Source: Phycomyces blakesleeanus NRRL 1555(-)
Lineage: Eukaryota > Mucoromycota > Mucoromycetes > Mucorales > Phycomycetaceae
Length of the DNA stretch: 64,000 nucleotides
Assembly: GCF_001638985.1 (NCBI RefSeq)
Contig: NW_017265143.1
Location: forward strand, 632,259 to 696,258
Reading direction: 5' to 3'
A model generated the notes under the pieces. That model had not been told where the DNA came from, made no database searches, and was given only the letters and a program-made list of their open reading frames with translations. Of the stretch, positions 50,652 through 62,163 are shown piece by piece (the stretch's first letter is position 1; every line of letters begins with the position of its first letter). The position numbers and the translations under genes were made by a program.

Positions 50652-52468
50652 TTATTTGCTGTTCAGAAGGTTTCCAAAGTTAACTTGTGTTCTTGCCACC
50701 TATGTATGTGTATATATAAGTATATACATATTCGACCCAATTCATTGGAGGCAATTTATCTAAGGCTTACCTCAAGAGCTTGTTCAACTTCCAAACGGTT
50801 TCTTGCGGCCTCAATCCAATCAGAGGCCAGCCTCTTGGGCCATCCCTTGAGCTGATTGAGTTCACGGGCTGTATTTTCAAGATCGCGGCGATCAAGATAA
50901 TACTTTGCGCGTGAAAGAGTAGCTTCAACATCGTCGCCCTTAACAAGACCATTCTTCTTAAACAAGAGTTTCGAAATAACCATGCTAATTATGTGGGAGC
51001 CAAGTCCACCATCCTCTGGCACTAAAGCAACATGTCGCACCTCTTTTGCGACACGTTCAAATCGATCCGCAAGAGCTTCCAAATGCTCAACACCTTCATG
51101 GGCCACACTCATAGGTACAACTTCTAATGCATCGGACAATAGTTGAAATCCCTTGGCACTGTTGCGAAGTGCAGCAAGCTCTTGGTCGAAAGGTTGCTTA
51201 GGTCCGTAGATTACACTCTCAAGGGCATCGAGTACAACATGCATTTGATGAATTTGTCTTGATCTATCCAAGTGAGCTGCATTATCAAGTGCCTGGGGTG
51301 CAATAGCTACCAGTCGTGGGCGTATTTTCTCAAGTTTCATCAAACGTCTAGCACGTTCCTCTTCGAGCATTCGAGTAATTTGACTCTTGAACTGATGATC
51401 GAATACTTGGCTTTGCTCAGCAAGAGCACGCATTCGTTCAAGATCGAGAGTGGATTGTTGGGCATGCAATTCTGCTTTGAGGACTTCACTGAAGGAGCTT
51501 TGAGTGTCGGCAACAATTTTCTCGAAAAGTTCCTGAAGTTCTGCAGCCTTGGCTTTTGATCTTTCAAGTGTCTCTGCATAAACCATATCGATATCCCCCC
51601 TAGCATCTAGCTTCAATTGTGCTACATCTTTATCCATTTCATCCGCTTCTCTTCCTAGTTCTTTCAGACCCTTCAGGATGGAACGTTCATTATCAGATAG
51701 GATATTGCATTGATCATTAAGATTCTTTAAATGATGCTGGGCTTCCTCTACAACTTTTCGTCCCTTGTCTGCAAGCCCAGTTGCATTAAGAATCCTTGCC
51801 AGATCCGCCACCACACAAGACAAATCATTTACGATCTCTACTTCAGAAGCCACTTTTGTAATACGGATATCCTCAGGTCGAGTGGTTTGCTCTTGGTGTA
51901 CGTCGTTGTCCAAAATGGGTCGGGTGCGAGTAGGGGTAGGTCCATTGTATGTCTTTGTGGCACTAGGGGTTCCTGAGACATTGTAGTAGGTGTGAAGAGA
52001 GTAGTCATACGCATCTTCTGCTATACCCTGGGCCTTAATAGTATACTCCCGGGCCAAAGCAGCGTATTCATCCGCTTGTTTTTTCAATTCCTTGGCTTTT
52101 TCAATCCTCGATTGTAATTCTTTGTTCTCTTCTAGCTCCTCGAGACTGTCAATTATCTGTTGTCCTCCAGGTACGTAGAGTGTATAACTGTCTCGTACTC
52201 TTTCGTTCTTCCATGCATAGTAGGCTGCCCCTCCATACACAGCCGCACTTAACAAGAGCCCTCCCGCCAACACAGTCCCGATTTTAGACGAAGATCTACT
52301 TGACGTACTTTGCATTCTCTGCATTTTTTTTTTTAGTTTTTTAGTTTTTTCATGAGTGAATTATACAATTCAATTGGGATCGCTTACCTTGGGAACCATG
52401 TGATGTTGCTTGAGCAGTGTTCTCATGGGTACAAGACCGCTGCTGGCTACCCGCGAGACTCGTAACAT
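50652..52468 (-). CDS. MIC60: MICOS complex subunit MIC60 (mitofilin)
   Basis: Three exons: 52468-52388, 52318-50771, 50699-50652, giving 558 residues. The first exon is a mitochondrial presequence (MLRVSRVASSGLVPMRTLLK, basic and amphipathic). A transmembrane segment follows (IGTVLAGGLLLSAAVYGGAAYYAW), then long coiled coils in the intermembrane space and the C-terminal mitofilin signature GWPKRLASDWIEAARNRLEVEQALEV. The last exon ends TQVNFGNLLNSK. MIC60 holds cristae junctions and contacts outer-membrane complexes. Starting at the ATG of the large exon alone would lose the targeting signal, so the upstream exon was chosen; its splice sites (AAG|GTAAGC, TGCAG|AGA) are good. Confidence 0.93.
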
Positions 52469-54874
52469 AGATTACTATTTCCTGTATAAGCTATGGTTAA
52501 ATGAATCCATCGTCAGCTTACTCTCTTTACTTGGAAATCAAAAGGGACGTGTCAAGGCAACACAGTCGCAGCTTATTTTGATGATTTTTACGATGAAGGT
52601 AGGAGGAGGGGTGTTTAAAAGACCGCAGATCTGTATGCCTGTATGCCTGTCTATATGCCTGTATGCCTTTGCGTCTATTTATTATTATTATTAAACTTTT
52701 AGACTGCATACAAGCCTTTTAAGCGTTACAAACAGTAAATAAATCAACTTTTAATAGACTGTGTATGTGTATATTATTATATATGACTATTTGGAAGTAG
52801 GAGGAGAAGTCTATAGAAAATAAAGCCAAAGATACGAAAAAAATGGGTGGTTTTTGGGGATAATTGGAAAAGTAATTTCAAAAGTAGTTTACTTCGTGTT
52901 ACAATGTAAGTCTTTAAAAGTTTAACCAAGTACCCAATTTTCCTCTTTATCACCTGTTTAAAACATCAAATGTAACCTGCCAGAGTATCCTAAATTATTA
53001 CAGTAAGTCTTCGTTTTTCGATTCCTTTACTAATACATAATTCTATATGTGACAATCCAAACTATTTGGAGAACTTGCCCGAATTACAGTTTAAGCCTCA
53101 TTTGAGAGAAATGACAGACAGCTCCCAAGCAAATCCCATTTGTGGAAAAGATAAATTCAATAAATAAGTTCTATAAACAGAAAGCTAAAGAAGTCTTTTT
53201 TTTTAAAAAAAAGTTATAGATTATTTAGCCAAAATAAATATGTAATGAACCGAATTCCTGGTGTGGAATTTAAATATATCAAAAAAAAAAGAAACTTATC
53301 AAATGAGAAACATGTAGATATACTACACCAAATCCAACAATATAAGTTGTCTACTTAAACTTCTTTTATTCAAGAGAGTATATTAAAAGTAAAATAAAAT
53401 AGTTATGTTTTTGGTACCTTGTACTCCAACTTTGGCATGAGACAAAACCTATTATGGCATTGGTTTAATTATTATTAAATTAACATCTTCTATGTGCCTT
53501 TCTTCTTATATTCTTAATATTGTGGAGTAAATCACAAACAAACATTTCTACACACATACACAGGCAAAATAACCATATAGTGAATCATATAAGAAATGGT
53601 AACTATCAAATATTATAGCAAATTCATGGCCAAGAGAATGTCTCGTGTCTTTTGGAATACAGTTATTGCCTGTTAGACTGTGTGAAACAAATTAAAGCCA
53701 GTGAATGTGCGAACGGATGAAATTCACTCAATATTTAAACTTTGATCAATTAAAACAATACTTGGAAACAGGATCCATTGCAACCTTGGTGTCGTACGAA
53801 TGCAGGTCAAAAGACAATAAGCTTGTTAATAAAGGGTATACTAAATTTGTCGTGGATTTAATGTTTATAAAACACAACTAATTTTGAGTGAGAATCAGAT
53901 ATATATATATATAGCTTTATAACTTGGATACAGATTGAACATGCCCGTGAAAATAAATAATTAAAGGTTTCTATTGGATGTTTAAAATTCAAATACTAGC
54001 AAACTAGAATACCTGTGCTTACTTATTAAAAGCAATTTGTTATATGTTTAGTCTTAGTTGATAGCTATATTTTGTAATCAAATTGAAGTCTTCATTTCGA
54101 TAACAGGTTTTGTACTGAGTTGGACTATTTTACACCAGCTACATTTTGGGTATGTACACTTTTAATTTTTTTTATTGTAGAAGAGAAAGTACATTTCTTG
54201 TAAAACTCCAAGCCAGAGCTTCGACATATCATTATATTAAAGGCATTTGAGGACGTATAGACTGTATGTATTCTATAATACACATAATCTTTTCGCAATT
54301 AATTCATAAAATACTTATTGTTGAGTGCATATAAACGCGTAAAATGTATATTGAACACTCAGACTACTTGATTCTTAAACTTGCTTTGCCTTTATTTATT
54401 TCTACTCATATATAGTAAATTTATACTCATTTATACAGGGGGAATTTAGGATATTTTATGCTGAATGGATTATAACACACATATGTCAACATATTGTCAT
54501 TTTTATAAGGGTCGTTCATCTAGTAATTTCCCTTACAATGGCTTTTGCAAACATGTATTTCTATACATTTTATGACGTGGCAAGCAATATGAAACAGCAT
54601 ACGTTGTAAGTCCTATCCAACCATTGAAAGCTTAAATCATATAAAGAAAAGGTCGGCCCTATGCAAGAGTGATCAACTAAACAAACAAATAAACAAACAT
54701 TAAAGCATCCATAGCTTTGCTGAAACCATTGGTAATAAATACAAGTTCAATGTCAGCCCTCTGACTGTCAGTTATAAAAGGCGGAGTCGTGGCTTGCCAT
54801 TACTTCATTTACTACTTCATTTACCATTTCACTTATTCACTTATTCAATCTTCAATCCCCATTACTCGTTCCTA
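52469..54874. other. AT-rich region between MIC60 and SUS1 promoters
   Basis: 2.4 kb divergent region with no supported exon. Contains a TGCCTGTATGCCTGTCTATA repeat near 52635-52665, a T9/A8 palindrome at 53196-53212, and otherwise AT-rich DNA. I could not identify a structural RNA in it. Confidence 0.5.
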
Positions 54875-55359
54875 ATGTCTGAACAAGAGAAGATCAGAGC
54901 CTCAGTTGAAAGACAGTTTGTCGAGTCAGGAGAGAAGGACAGGTATGTATTAAACATATGGTTGTATCAAATACTTATTTCAAGGTTTAGACTACTCCAA
55001 CTTCTTAAAGAACGTCTGACTGATTTTGGGTGGAACGACAGACTCTATGCACACTGCAGAGGTAAGCTCCAAATACCCGGGTATATAATAAATTGCTGAC
55101 CCAGCTCTTATGGAACCATTACAACAGAAACAATTTTGAACAGAAAGCTCGAGAACGTTACTCTCGATAAGCTTGTCAACGAAGCTTCCGATTATGGTCG
55201 AAGTAAGATTGTTTTAAATAGCGTTTCTTTCTTTCTCTTCATGTGTTCGAATATTTATCAGATTCTAATAAATATTTACTTATAGACACTATTCACGATT
55301 CCATCAAGAAAGAAGTTTTGGCAAACATCAGAGAGTTCTTGGACGAGAATCTCGACTAA
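54875..55359 (+). CDS. SUS1: SAGA/TREX-2 subunit Sus1 (ENY2)
   Basis: Four exons: 54875-54942, 54991-55061, 55128-55202, 55286-55359, giving 95 residues. Helix blocks match ENY2/Sus1: IRASVERQFVESGEKDRLLQLLKERL, then GWNDRLYAHC, then LVNEASDYGR and IHDSIKKEVLANIREFLDENL. Sus1 belongs to the SAGA deubiquitinase module and to TREX-2, linking H2B deubiquitination to mRNA export. The gene is also intron-rich in yeast, where splicing regulates it. It converges with NAA10, with only 35 bp between stop codons. Confidence 0.93.
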
Positions 55360-55394
55360 ATTTTATACACATTTTTTATGAAACCTCCAGTTAT

Positions 55395-56196
55395 CTAAGC
55401 AACAGTCACCTGGTTGACTTCCTCTACTACACCTCTAAGCTTCTTGACAGGCTCCTTAAGCTGTAGACGCATAGCATAAGCATCTTCTCCATCAGCATAA
55501 TATTTCTTTTCAATATCATGTACACTATAGTAATATTATAGTAATTACAATCAATACACTGGGTGATATTTTCCCCATTTTTATTTTTATAAATAACACA
55601 ACTTACGAGAATTTAAGAGTGTCTCTGTAGAGACCGATGGCAGCACGGTTAGTCTTGCGCACATGAAGAGAGACATAGTGTGCACCAAAAACTTCGACCA
55701 TTTGGCGAGTGGATTGCTGCATCATCTTCTCAGCCAAACCAAGACGTCTGTATGTACGCATTACAGAGAGAGAAGTGATGTGCCCATGAGGAGAGCTGTT
55801 GTCTTCTTCATCCCTAAAACAACCCAAAAAACATCAGTAAAAAGAAAAAGAAGGAAACAGCCTAAATAATTTATTCTATCCTCTTATTTTCTGTCTTAAG
55901 CATTACATCTTTGCCAAAACATAACCGACAATCTTTCCCTGGTCATCTTCGGCAACGTAAGAAAGCTGGGGCCAGGACAGGGCGTGGTATAAATCTGATG
56001 AAGGGTGTCAATCAACAACATCAAATAACAAAGTTTCAAATAAAGAAGACTTGCAATACTTCATCTGGTAGTTCTCGGGCAAGTCAAGAAGATTGCAGTT
56101 CTGGACTGCCATCAAATCTTCCACCTGTGCCATTCATATGAGTATTTGACTAGTCCATGTTAAAATTCTTCTTACGGTAGCCTGTCTAATGTTCAT
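55395..56196 (-). CDS. NAA10: N-terminal acetyltransferase NatA catalytic subunit
   Basis: Five exons: 56196-56176, 56124-56055, 55994-55907, 55813-55607, 55524-55395, giving 171 residues. The sequence follows Ard1/NAA10 closely: [62 protein letters not shown] (acetyl-CoA loop RxxGxA-type), [17 protein letters not shown] and [13 protein letters not shown]. With NAA15 it acetylates N-termini exposed after Met removal at the ribosome. The second intron has a GC donor (TATT|GCAAGT), needed to keep MKYYLYH in frame. Confidence 0.94.
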
Positions 56197-56933
56197 TGCG
56201 ATTGTTTGCCTTGCAAGGGGGACGGCGCGTTCGCAGGATTTTTGGGATTTCGCTTGACTCCGATAAGCCACCGTCTCACACTTCTTCCAGAACACCGAAT
56301 TTTTCTTCTTCTTTTTGAGTGGTCTATGCTTCCCATCTGTATATATTACTATTTTGAATATATTTTATAACGTGTGTGTAATTGATAATTTAAGTTAGAT
56401 GAATATTAATAATTGGTTCTAAAAAGCCAATATATATATGTATCTATATATCTATATATTAATAATATTTGCTATAATATTATTAATACTGAGTTTAGCT
56501 GGAAGACATTTCCATTCCCTCTTTTACTCTCCATATGTCTTTACTTCCTGACTCTCTTATCTCAATACCCATGAGAGCAAAGAAGATTGGGTAGTGTAAA
56601 GTTCGTTCTTACTCTTCTTCTTGTTCTTCTTCATTTATTGCTATAATGGCTCGCATCTCCGCCATCGAAAGACCAACGACTGACCAATAGTTGGGTCGTG
56701 TGTTGACTGCAAATGGGAACGCATGTCCTAAATGCAATTTGGGGAAGGTGGGACCACACACGGGAAAAGTAAATTTCTACAATTTATTACAATCTCACAA
56801 CGACCAAAGACAGTTTTATTGTTATTATTACTATTGGGGATTTTTTTTAATAAGCCTTGACCCCTCTTCTTGTTCGCTTCTCTTTTTTCTCTCTTTTTTT
56901 TGTGGTATCTTTATTCTATAATATTCGTCCAAA
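56197..56933. other. Divergent promoter region between NAA10 and the serine-rich gene
   Basis: No supported exon. A plus-strand 76-codon ORF at 56691-56921 begins in a CxxC-containing stretch and then becomes hydrophobic low complexity; likely leader sequence read by chance. Confidence 0.45.
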
Positions 56934-58757
56934 ATGCTGTCTGGCGAGGACAGCAGAACAGTCGCCACCACTCGCTCTGCTCTGTCCACACAAAAATCTA
57001 TTCCTTTGCATAAACCTATTCAGCTAGCTGCCATCTCAAACTACAAGCTAGCTCAGCTTACATTTGCACCACCCGATCTTCATTCACTTCGCAAAACTGC
57101 CATCATTAAGAATGTCCTGGAGACAATCTACAAAGAAACACCCCCGCAGTGGCTGGACCAACTAACTCGCTGGACCTTTTTTACACCCGAGTAAGTCTAT
57201 CATATATCACTTGTTTTATTGGCTTTTTTTTTCTTTATTAGTGACACCTTTGTTTTCATTGATGAATTTAGATCACTTCAAGATATGACACAAGATGGAC
57301 TCGAAGAAATGTTTAGTGACTATTTGCGTATAATGGAAGCATTCAAGCCTAATCAGCAACAGCAAGAAGAATACGACGAAGAAGAAGACGAGGATTTGTG
57401 GAACGACGAAGATCAGAAAAAATCTTTCGGAATCACAGAATCATCGATATTTTCTCATCCAGGGGCATCGTTATCCGATGAATCCCTTAACAGACCTCAG
57501 CGACCCTCACTGGATGATAGGGCATCACTGGAAATCCCCGAGGACAAAAAGAGCCGCCGGCAGAGTGTAACACCTGTCAATAGAAATCGGCTGAGTTGGA
57601 CAAGCGACACGGGTATCACCTCAAGTGTGGTGGCCCAGCACCTGGCAAACGAAATCATGAACCTTTTTGACATGGAATTCTCGGTTGATATACATGTAAA
57701 CACTGCACCAAAGCTACCAGAACTTCCGTTTCATAATCATGCAAGCCGCCGCAAATCAAAGCGCATGTCTACAGATTCATTTATGGCACTCATACCAACT
57801 TTTGAGGCATTCACTGTCGATGAGAAAACCTATCCCCGCACACGGCCTCGTAATATGTCCAACCCAATAATTTCTGAAAATACTCCACCTCCTCGCCGCC
57901 GCTCTTCTAGTCTTCCTCTTACACCAGATCCCAAACCAAAGCAATCCCCAGTTTTGCCACAACGCTCTTCCTCTCTCAAATACCGTCAAAATACCCCTGC
58001 CAAAAAGAGTTCAACTTCTCTAAAGGTAGACCCTTATATTCAACCAATAGCCAAATCACAATCATCTCCATCTTCATCTTCATCCTTGGATGTAAATAAT
58101 CGTGAAAGACAGTTTAAGAGCAGTGAGTTTCTCGCAGGACGGACACATGTTTTGGGTGACGAATCTTCGGACCCCTCAAGACAACCTTTGCGCCGACTGG
58201 CTTCTCTTGTACATTATGAGCACGGATATAATAATAATAGTAATACGAGTACTAGTAGTCTTCATCCTTCACTTTGTTCAACCTCTTCATTTTCTTCATC
58301 TGAAGCTGGCTCCTTGACAAGAGCGGTCCCAATGACATTGCATGAAAAATCATCAAATTCAGAGAGACTAGTAAAACAGCGCAGCCATCAACTAATTCGC
58401 CCTTCTATTGTTGACGCCAAAGAGATCAGACGTTCTCAATCTCTCGGGCGTTATAATTCCAAGAAAAACAAACAACCATCTTTAATGGAGCGGACCTCAT
58501 CCAAACAAGGTAACGGCGTCCCTCCAGCCTTTTACAAGCATGATAAGAAGCAACCCGACTTGTCACGGTCTAGATCGGCCTTTATTAAGATCGGGAAAGG
58601 TTTGCGCACCAGGCGCACTCACAAAGAAGACACCAATGGATTTTCAGAAGCAAGCATGGCGCACGGTGAATCTCTTAAAGAGAATATGCCGCATGGTAAC
58701 AGATTTGTTCAACGTATGGCTACACTTGGTAAACGGATGAGACTTCAAAGAGCTTAA
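56934..58757 (+). CDS. Serine-rich disordered protein of unknown function
   Basis: Two exons: 56934-57190 and 57272-58757, giving 580 residues. The first ~110 residues look folded (SLRKTAIIKNVLETIYKETPP, then DGLEEMFSDYLRIMEAF). The rest is disordered: acidic EEYDEEEDEDLW, then many RxxS and SP sites (PPPRRRSSSLPLTP, RSQSLGRYNSKK), typical of targets of AGC kinases and 14-3-3 proteins. The end is basic (LGKRMRLQRA). I do not recognise the family; an N-terminal helical module like those of fungal cell-polarity or Rho-pathway proteins is possible. Exon joining at GA|A is clean. Confidence 0.8.
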
Positions 58758-58988
58758 ATTGTTTCAAAGAAGCAAAATAATTATACATACATACACATAC
58801 ACTCTCGCACACTCAATTCATATATATATAATGAAAAATGAAAAAAAGCTAAAATTTTCATTTTGTTTTTGGACTCTGGAAAATCCCCTTTCTCACTTGA
58901 TAGTAAAGATAGGAATACCAGTTTTTTTTGTTGATTTATATTTTATTAATTATTATAATTTTAAATGATTTTGCAAGTTTATAAAACA

Positions 58989-59300
58989 TTAACAGACAAT
59001 AGACTCGATGTTTGCACTAGGCATATCAATTGTATAATGAGCTGGGACAATGTAAAGAGAACCTTGACAGTTTCTCTCGGTCCAGAGTGCACAGTGTGTG
59101 CTGCCTTTGTTTTCGACCTTTTTGGTTGTAAAAGTGTTGGAAAATGTGGTGCATTTGTGGTCAGCACCCAATACGCCCGAACTCTTTGAGTCGTCACCGT
59201 GTAAAATCAATCCAGCGTCTGGATCTCCGAGTGCAGCCAATACAGGAGAAAAGAGAGTGAGAGTAACGACGAAGAAAATAAAGATGTCAGAGAGATGCAT
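58989..59300 (-). CDS. Small secreted cysteine protein (beta/gamma-crystallin-like)
   Basis: Single-exon protein of 103 residues. A signal peptide (IFIFFVVTLTLFSPVLAAL) is followed by a mature domain with four cysteines: HKC, HCALW, RNCQG, and the terminal C. The pattern C...T..C.LWT..NCQG...(Y/I)VP... resembles small fungal secreted proteins with a single crystallin-like fold. No catalytic residues are visible. It converges with the serine-rich gene. Role unknown; extracellular localisation is inferred from the signal peptide. Confidence 0.82.
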   Translation of the reverse strand: MHLSDIFIFFVVTLTLFSPVLAALGDPDAGLILHGDDSKSSGVLGADHKCTTFSNTFTTKKVENKGSTHCALWTERNCQGSLYIVPAHYTIDMPSANIESIVC

Positions 59301-59723
59301 TGTTGTAGTTGTCTTTGTAATGTGTAAAGTAGATTAAGTAAGAAAGAAGAGGAATAAGTTTGATTTCATTTTTCTGATTTTATGCTTACATGTCTCACGG
59401 CTATTGGACTTGATCCAATAGCATCAAGCAACCTACACACATATTAAATAGATAATATCAAGACAAGGGTCATTACAAAATGGACTCTTAAAAAAACCAA
59501 GACTGTCTTCTAATACTTAAGCTCAGTCATTCATTCGTCATTCATTATAGTAATACGTCGGTTGTCTACAGTCTGCATTTTTTTTTTTAGTCTCAAAGCC
59601 ATACAAAAACCATTTTTTTTAATTCTATTGACAACAGTGGCTTTGATATTAATAAATAGATATAACTGTGTGTAGGAGAGGGTACAATAAAGAGCCTCTT
59701 CGTCGGATACTGTATTGTCTGCT
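59301..59723. other. Spacer upstream of the small secreted protein gene
   Basis: 423 bp with AT-rich DNA and T-runs; promoter of the minus-strand secreted protein gene and 3' region of the SEC2-like gene. No gene seen. Confidence 0.55.
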
Positions 59724-61151
59724 TCACAGTTTTTGACAATCCTCTTTTAGAACCACGTCAATAAAACTTGAATCTTGTCGCATCAAAGCGGGTGGACATC
59801 CATACTGTCTTTCTTGATCAGAAAGCGCCAGACCGGATCTTGCCCAGAACATCCCTAACCTTAACCAGACTGATTCTTCGAAAAGACTTTGGATAGGACG
59901 TGGTCCATGCAAACCCAGTCGTAAGTGGCGTACAAACACATAGAAATCACACACAGCCACCAAACGATCTCGGCACGCACGGTCCAACCACTGCCACTCT
60001 TGATCTTGGTCCCGCAACCGGAACCTAAATACATCTTTACTACTGCTACTACAACCAACAACACTGCCAGTCAATTTGATTTCCAATCCACATCCAAAGC
60101 AATGGAACATCTCTACTGATTGCCGAGAAACTGACTTTTTTCGGCCTAGAGTAGAAGTACCGTTACTAATGCTGAACGAAGTACGATGGTCGTTTTGTTG
60201 AGTTTGATACAAGAGCCTATCATGTCGTTCAATAAAACACGGTTGGTGTACAATTGTATCCAGTAGTCGACGTACAGACAAACGAGATTTAGGTCCTAGC
60301 CGAAGGCAAGGCTCAATATCTCGTTCCACACATTGTTTTATAAAATACAGACGGTTGATCTGATCCATGGGTGTAGTGGCCAACTGGCTCAAGAATGCTT
60401 CGAATACACTCAAGGCACGAGGAATTGGTATTAAGTGCCCTAAAGAAGGTTGGTTGATATCTGAGGATGGATGACTAGATTCATTTTCTAGTCGATGGCG
60501 CAGTTCACTTAGTTGCGTATGTTCATGGTCTAGTTGTTCGCGAACCAGCCCTAGCTCATGCGTCACCTGTCGTGTACGTTGTTCAGCTGCATCCCTTTCT
60601 CGCCTCTCACATGCAACCATGGCATTAGCTTGTTCAAACAAACATCGGGAAAGATCTTCTAATTCAGACTCAAGGTGCTGTTTAGCTTTACTAGCATTGT
60701 CAGCCTGTTGGGTCTCGATTTTGCATTGACTTTTGAGTGCAACTAACTTGGCTTGAAGGGCCTCGATTTCTCGTATCTTGTAGGACAACTGTTGCTCAAG
60801 TTCGCGAATCCGTATCTTGTCATTTTTGTGTGCGACAATACCAAAGTCATAACTAACACTAGAGGTGATACCATGATCAGGTGAAGACAGCAAAGATAAC
60901 GACGATGAGCGAGTGTGAAGACCAGATGAAATAAGAGAAGACGCAGAGCGAGATAGATGAGCTGGGGCAAGTTTGAGAGTAGCTGGTACTTGAAGATAGT
61001 TTGAAGAAGACAGTTCGACAGCTTTGTCACCTAGCCATGGAGAATGTTTTACTGTTGTGGGTGGAGGTGTAGAGCTCTTGGGACCTGTTCGTTTGATGTC
61101 GGGGGTGCTGGAAGGCAAAAGGTTGAGACGCATAGAAGCTGTCCAGCCCAT
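59724..61151 (-). CDS. SEC2: Sec2-like Rab guanine-nucleotide exchange factor
   Basis: Single-exon gene of 475 residues. A disordered S/P-rich start leads to a long coiled coil (about residues 110-235) that contains LESELEDLSRCLFEQANAMVACERRERDAAE, the Sec2/Rabin8 GEF signature. The C-terminal half has a CFGCG pair and FRLRDQDQEWQWLDRACRDRLVAVCDFYVFVRHLRLG, matching the C-terminal region of Sec2/Rabin proteins. It should activate the Sec4/Rab8 GTPase on secretory vesicles and so supports tip growth and polarised secretion. No intron is needed. Confidence 0.9.
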   Translation of the reverse strand: MGWTASMRLNLLPSSTPDIKRTGPKSSTPPPTTVKHSPWLGDKAVELSSSNYLQVPATLKLAPAHLSRSASSLISSGLHTRSSSLSLLSSPDHGITSSVSYDFGIVAHKNDKIRIRELEQQLSYKIREIEALQAKLVALKSQCKIETQQADNASKAKQHLESELEDLSRCLFEQANAMVACERRERDAAEQRTRQVTHELGLVREQLDHEHTQLSELRHRLENESSHPSSDINQPSLGHLIPIPRALSVFEAFLSQLATTPMDQINRLYFIKQCVERDIEPCLRLGPKSRLSVRRLLDTIVHQPCFIERHDRLLYQTQQNDHRTSFSISNGTSTLGRKKSVSRQSVEMFHCFGCGLEIKLTGSVVGCSSSSKDVFRFRLRDQDQEWQWLDRACRDRLVAVCDFYVFVRHLRLGLHGPRPIQSLFEESVWLRLGMFWARSGLALSDQERQYGCPPALMRQDSSFIDVVLKEDCQKL

Positions 61152-62163
61152 GAGAATTATAAGAATAGAAAGGGACTGCAGTTGAGCACCAAGTCAGTCT
61201 TGTTTTAAAATGTTATAAGCAGACTACATTTACTGATTCGACTGGTGAAGAATGGTGTAGCGTGGTGGTATGTATATCGGAAATTTCTTTTTATGTTTCC
61301 ACATTTGAAATACTCAAAATAAAACATAGTGTGTATTGTCAGGATATATTATCAGGATACACCAACAAAGAACATCATTAAGTTGGAGTATAACTGTAAG
61401 CGCCTTTTCTTTCTAAATTGGACATGATGGTTAAGAAGCCTGGCGATCTTCTTTAAACTCCAATCATACTTTATGCAGCTTTACCGAATGCATAAACCAG
61501 AGTAAAAAATTCCCGGGCCGAGATGTGACATTTGTCCGGTGCCCGGTCTATAATTGCACACTCATTTGTTACAAAAAGAGTTTGTAAAAAATTGTACTGG
61601 ACACAAATTACAAACAAATCAGAAAATAAGCAGAAAACTGAATATAAATTGAAACAAATAATAATAAATTTATATCACAAGGATATTTTGACAGCTTTCC
61701 AAAAAAAAATACTCTAATAGTCATTGAATTTGGCTCCAAGTGGATTTTTGCTTACTCAAATAAAATCTTTTAGAAATATAACTTTGACTATTAATAGCCA
61801 AAGCTGTCTATTTACGCTTTGTATATTAAGCAAAGAAAACGAAGACTCTAAAGATTATATTATAAATTATTTTATTACTGATGTAAAGAATACTAAGAAG
61901 AGTCGTTGGTTCTTATTATCGATTACTGAAGTGCATAAGCTTAATATAAACCATCTTTATTACTGCTATTGTTATCGTTAATATTTAGAAATAAAATACA
62001 GTGATAAAAAGGAAAGATGTTTGTCTTGTGAGAATGTGGGTGAGATAAATGTGCTAGGAAGGGAAGGGGGATCTATAAACAAGGTAACAGCATACAAAAA
62101 AGAAATAAAGAAAGGATGCCGAAATCTCAAATTAAAAAAGAAAAGGGGAAAGGAAAATACAAT
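61152..62163. other. Gene-free spacer between the SEC2-like and argininosuccinate lyase genes
   Basis: No supported exon. Two adjoining plus-strand ORFs (61532-61717, 61724-61981) are AT-rich and lack family resemblance. Left part is the SEC2 promoter; right part is the 3' region of the lyase gene. Confidence 0.5.

Noticed and set aside
56691..56921. 76-codon ORF with a CPKC motif upstream of the serine-rich gene
   Set aside because: Only the first 30 residues look protein-like; the rest is Y/F/L low complexity from T-rich leader DNA.
61532..61981. Two adjoining plus-strand ORFs that look like one frame-broken gene
   Set aside because: Both are K/N/I-rich as expected of AT-rich noncoding DNA and show no motif; no transcript evidence can be inferred.
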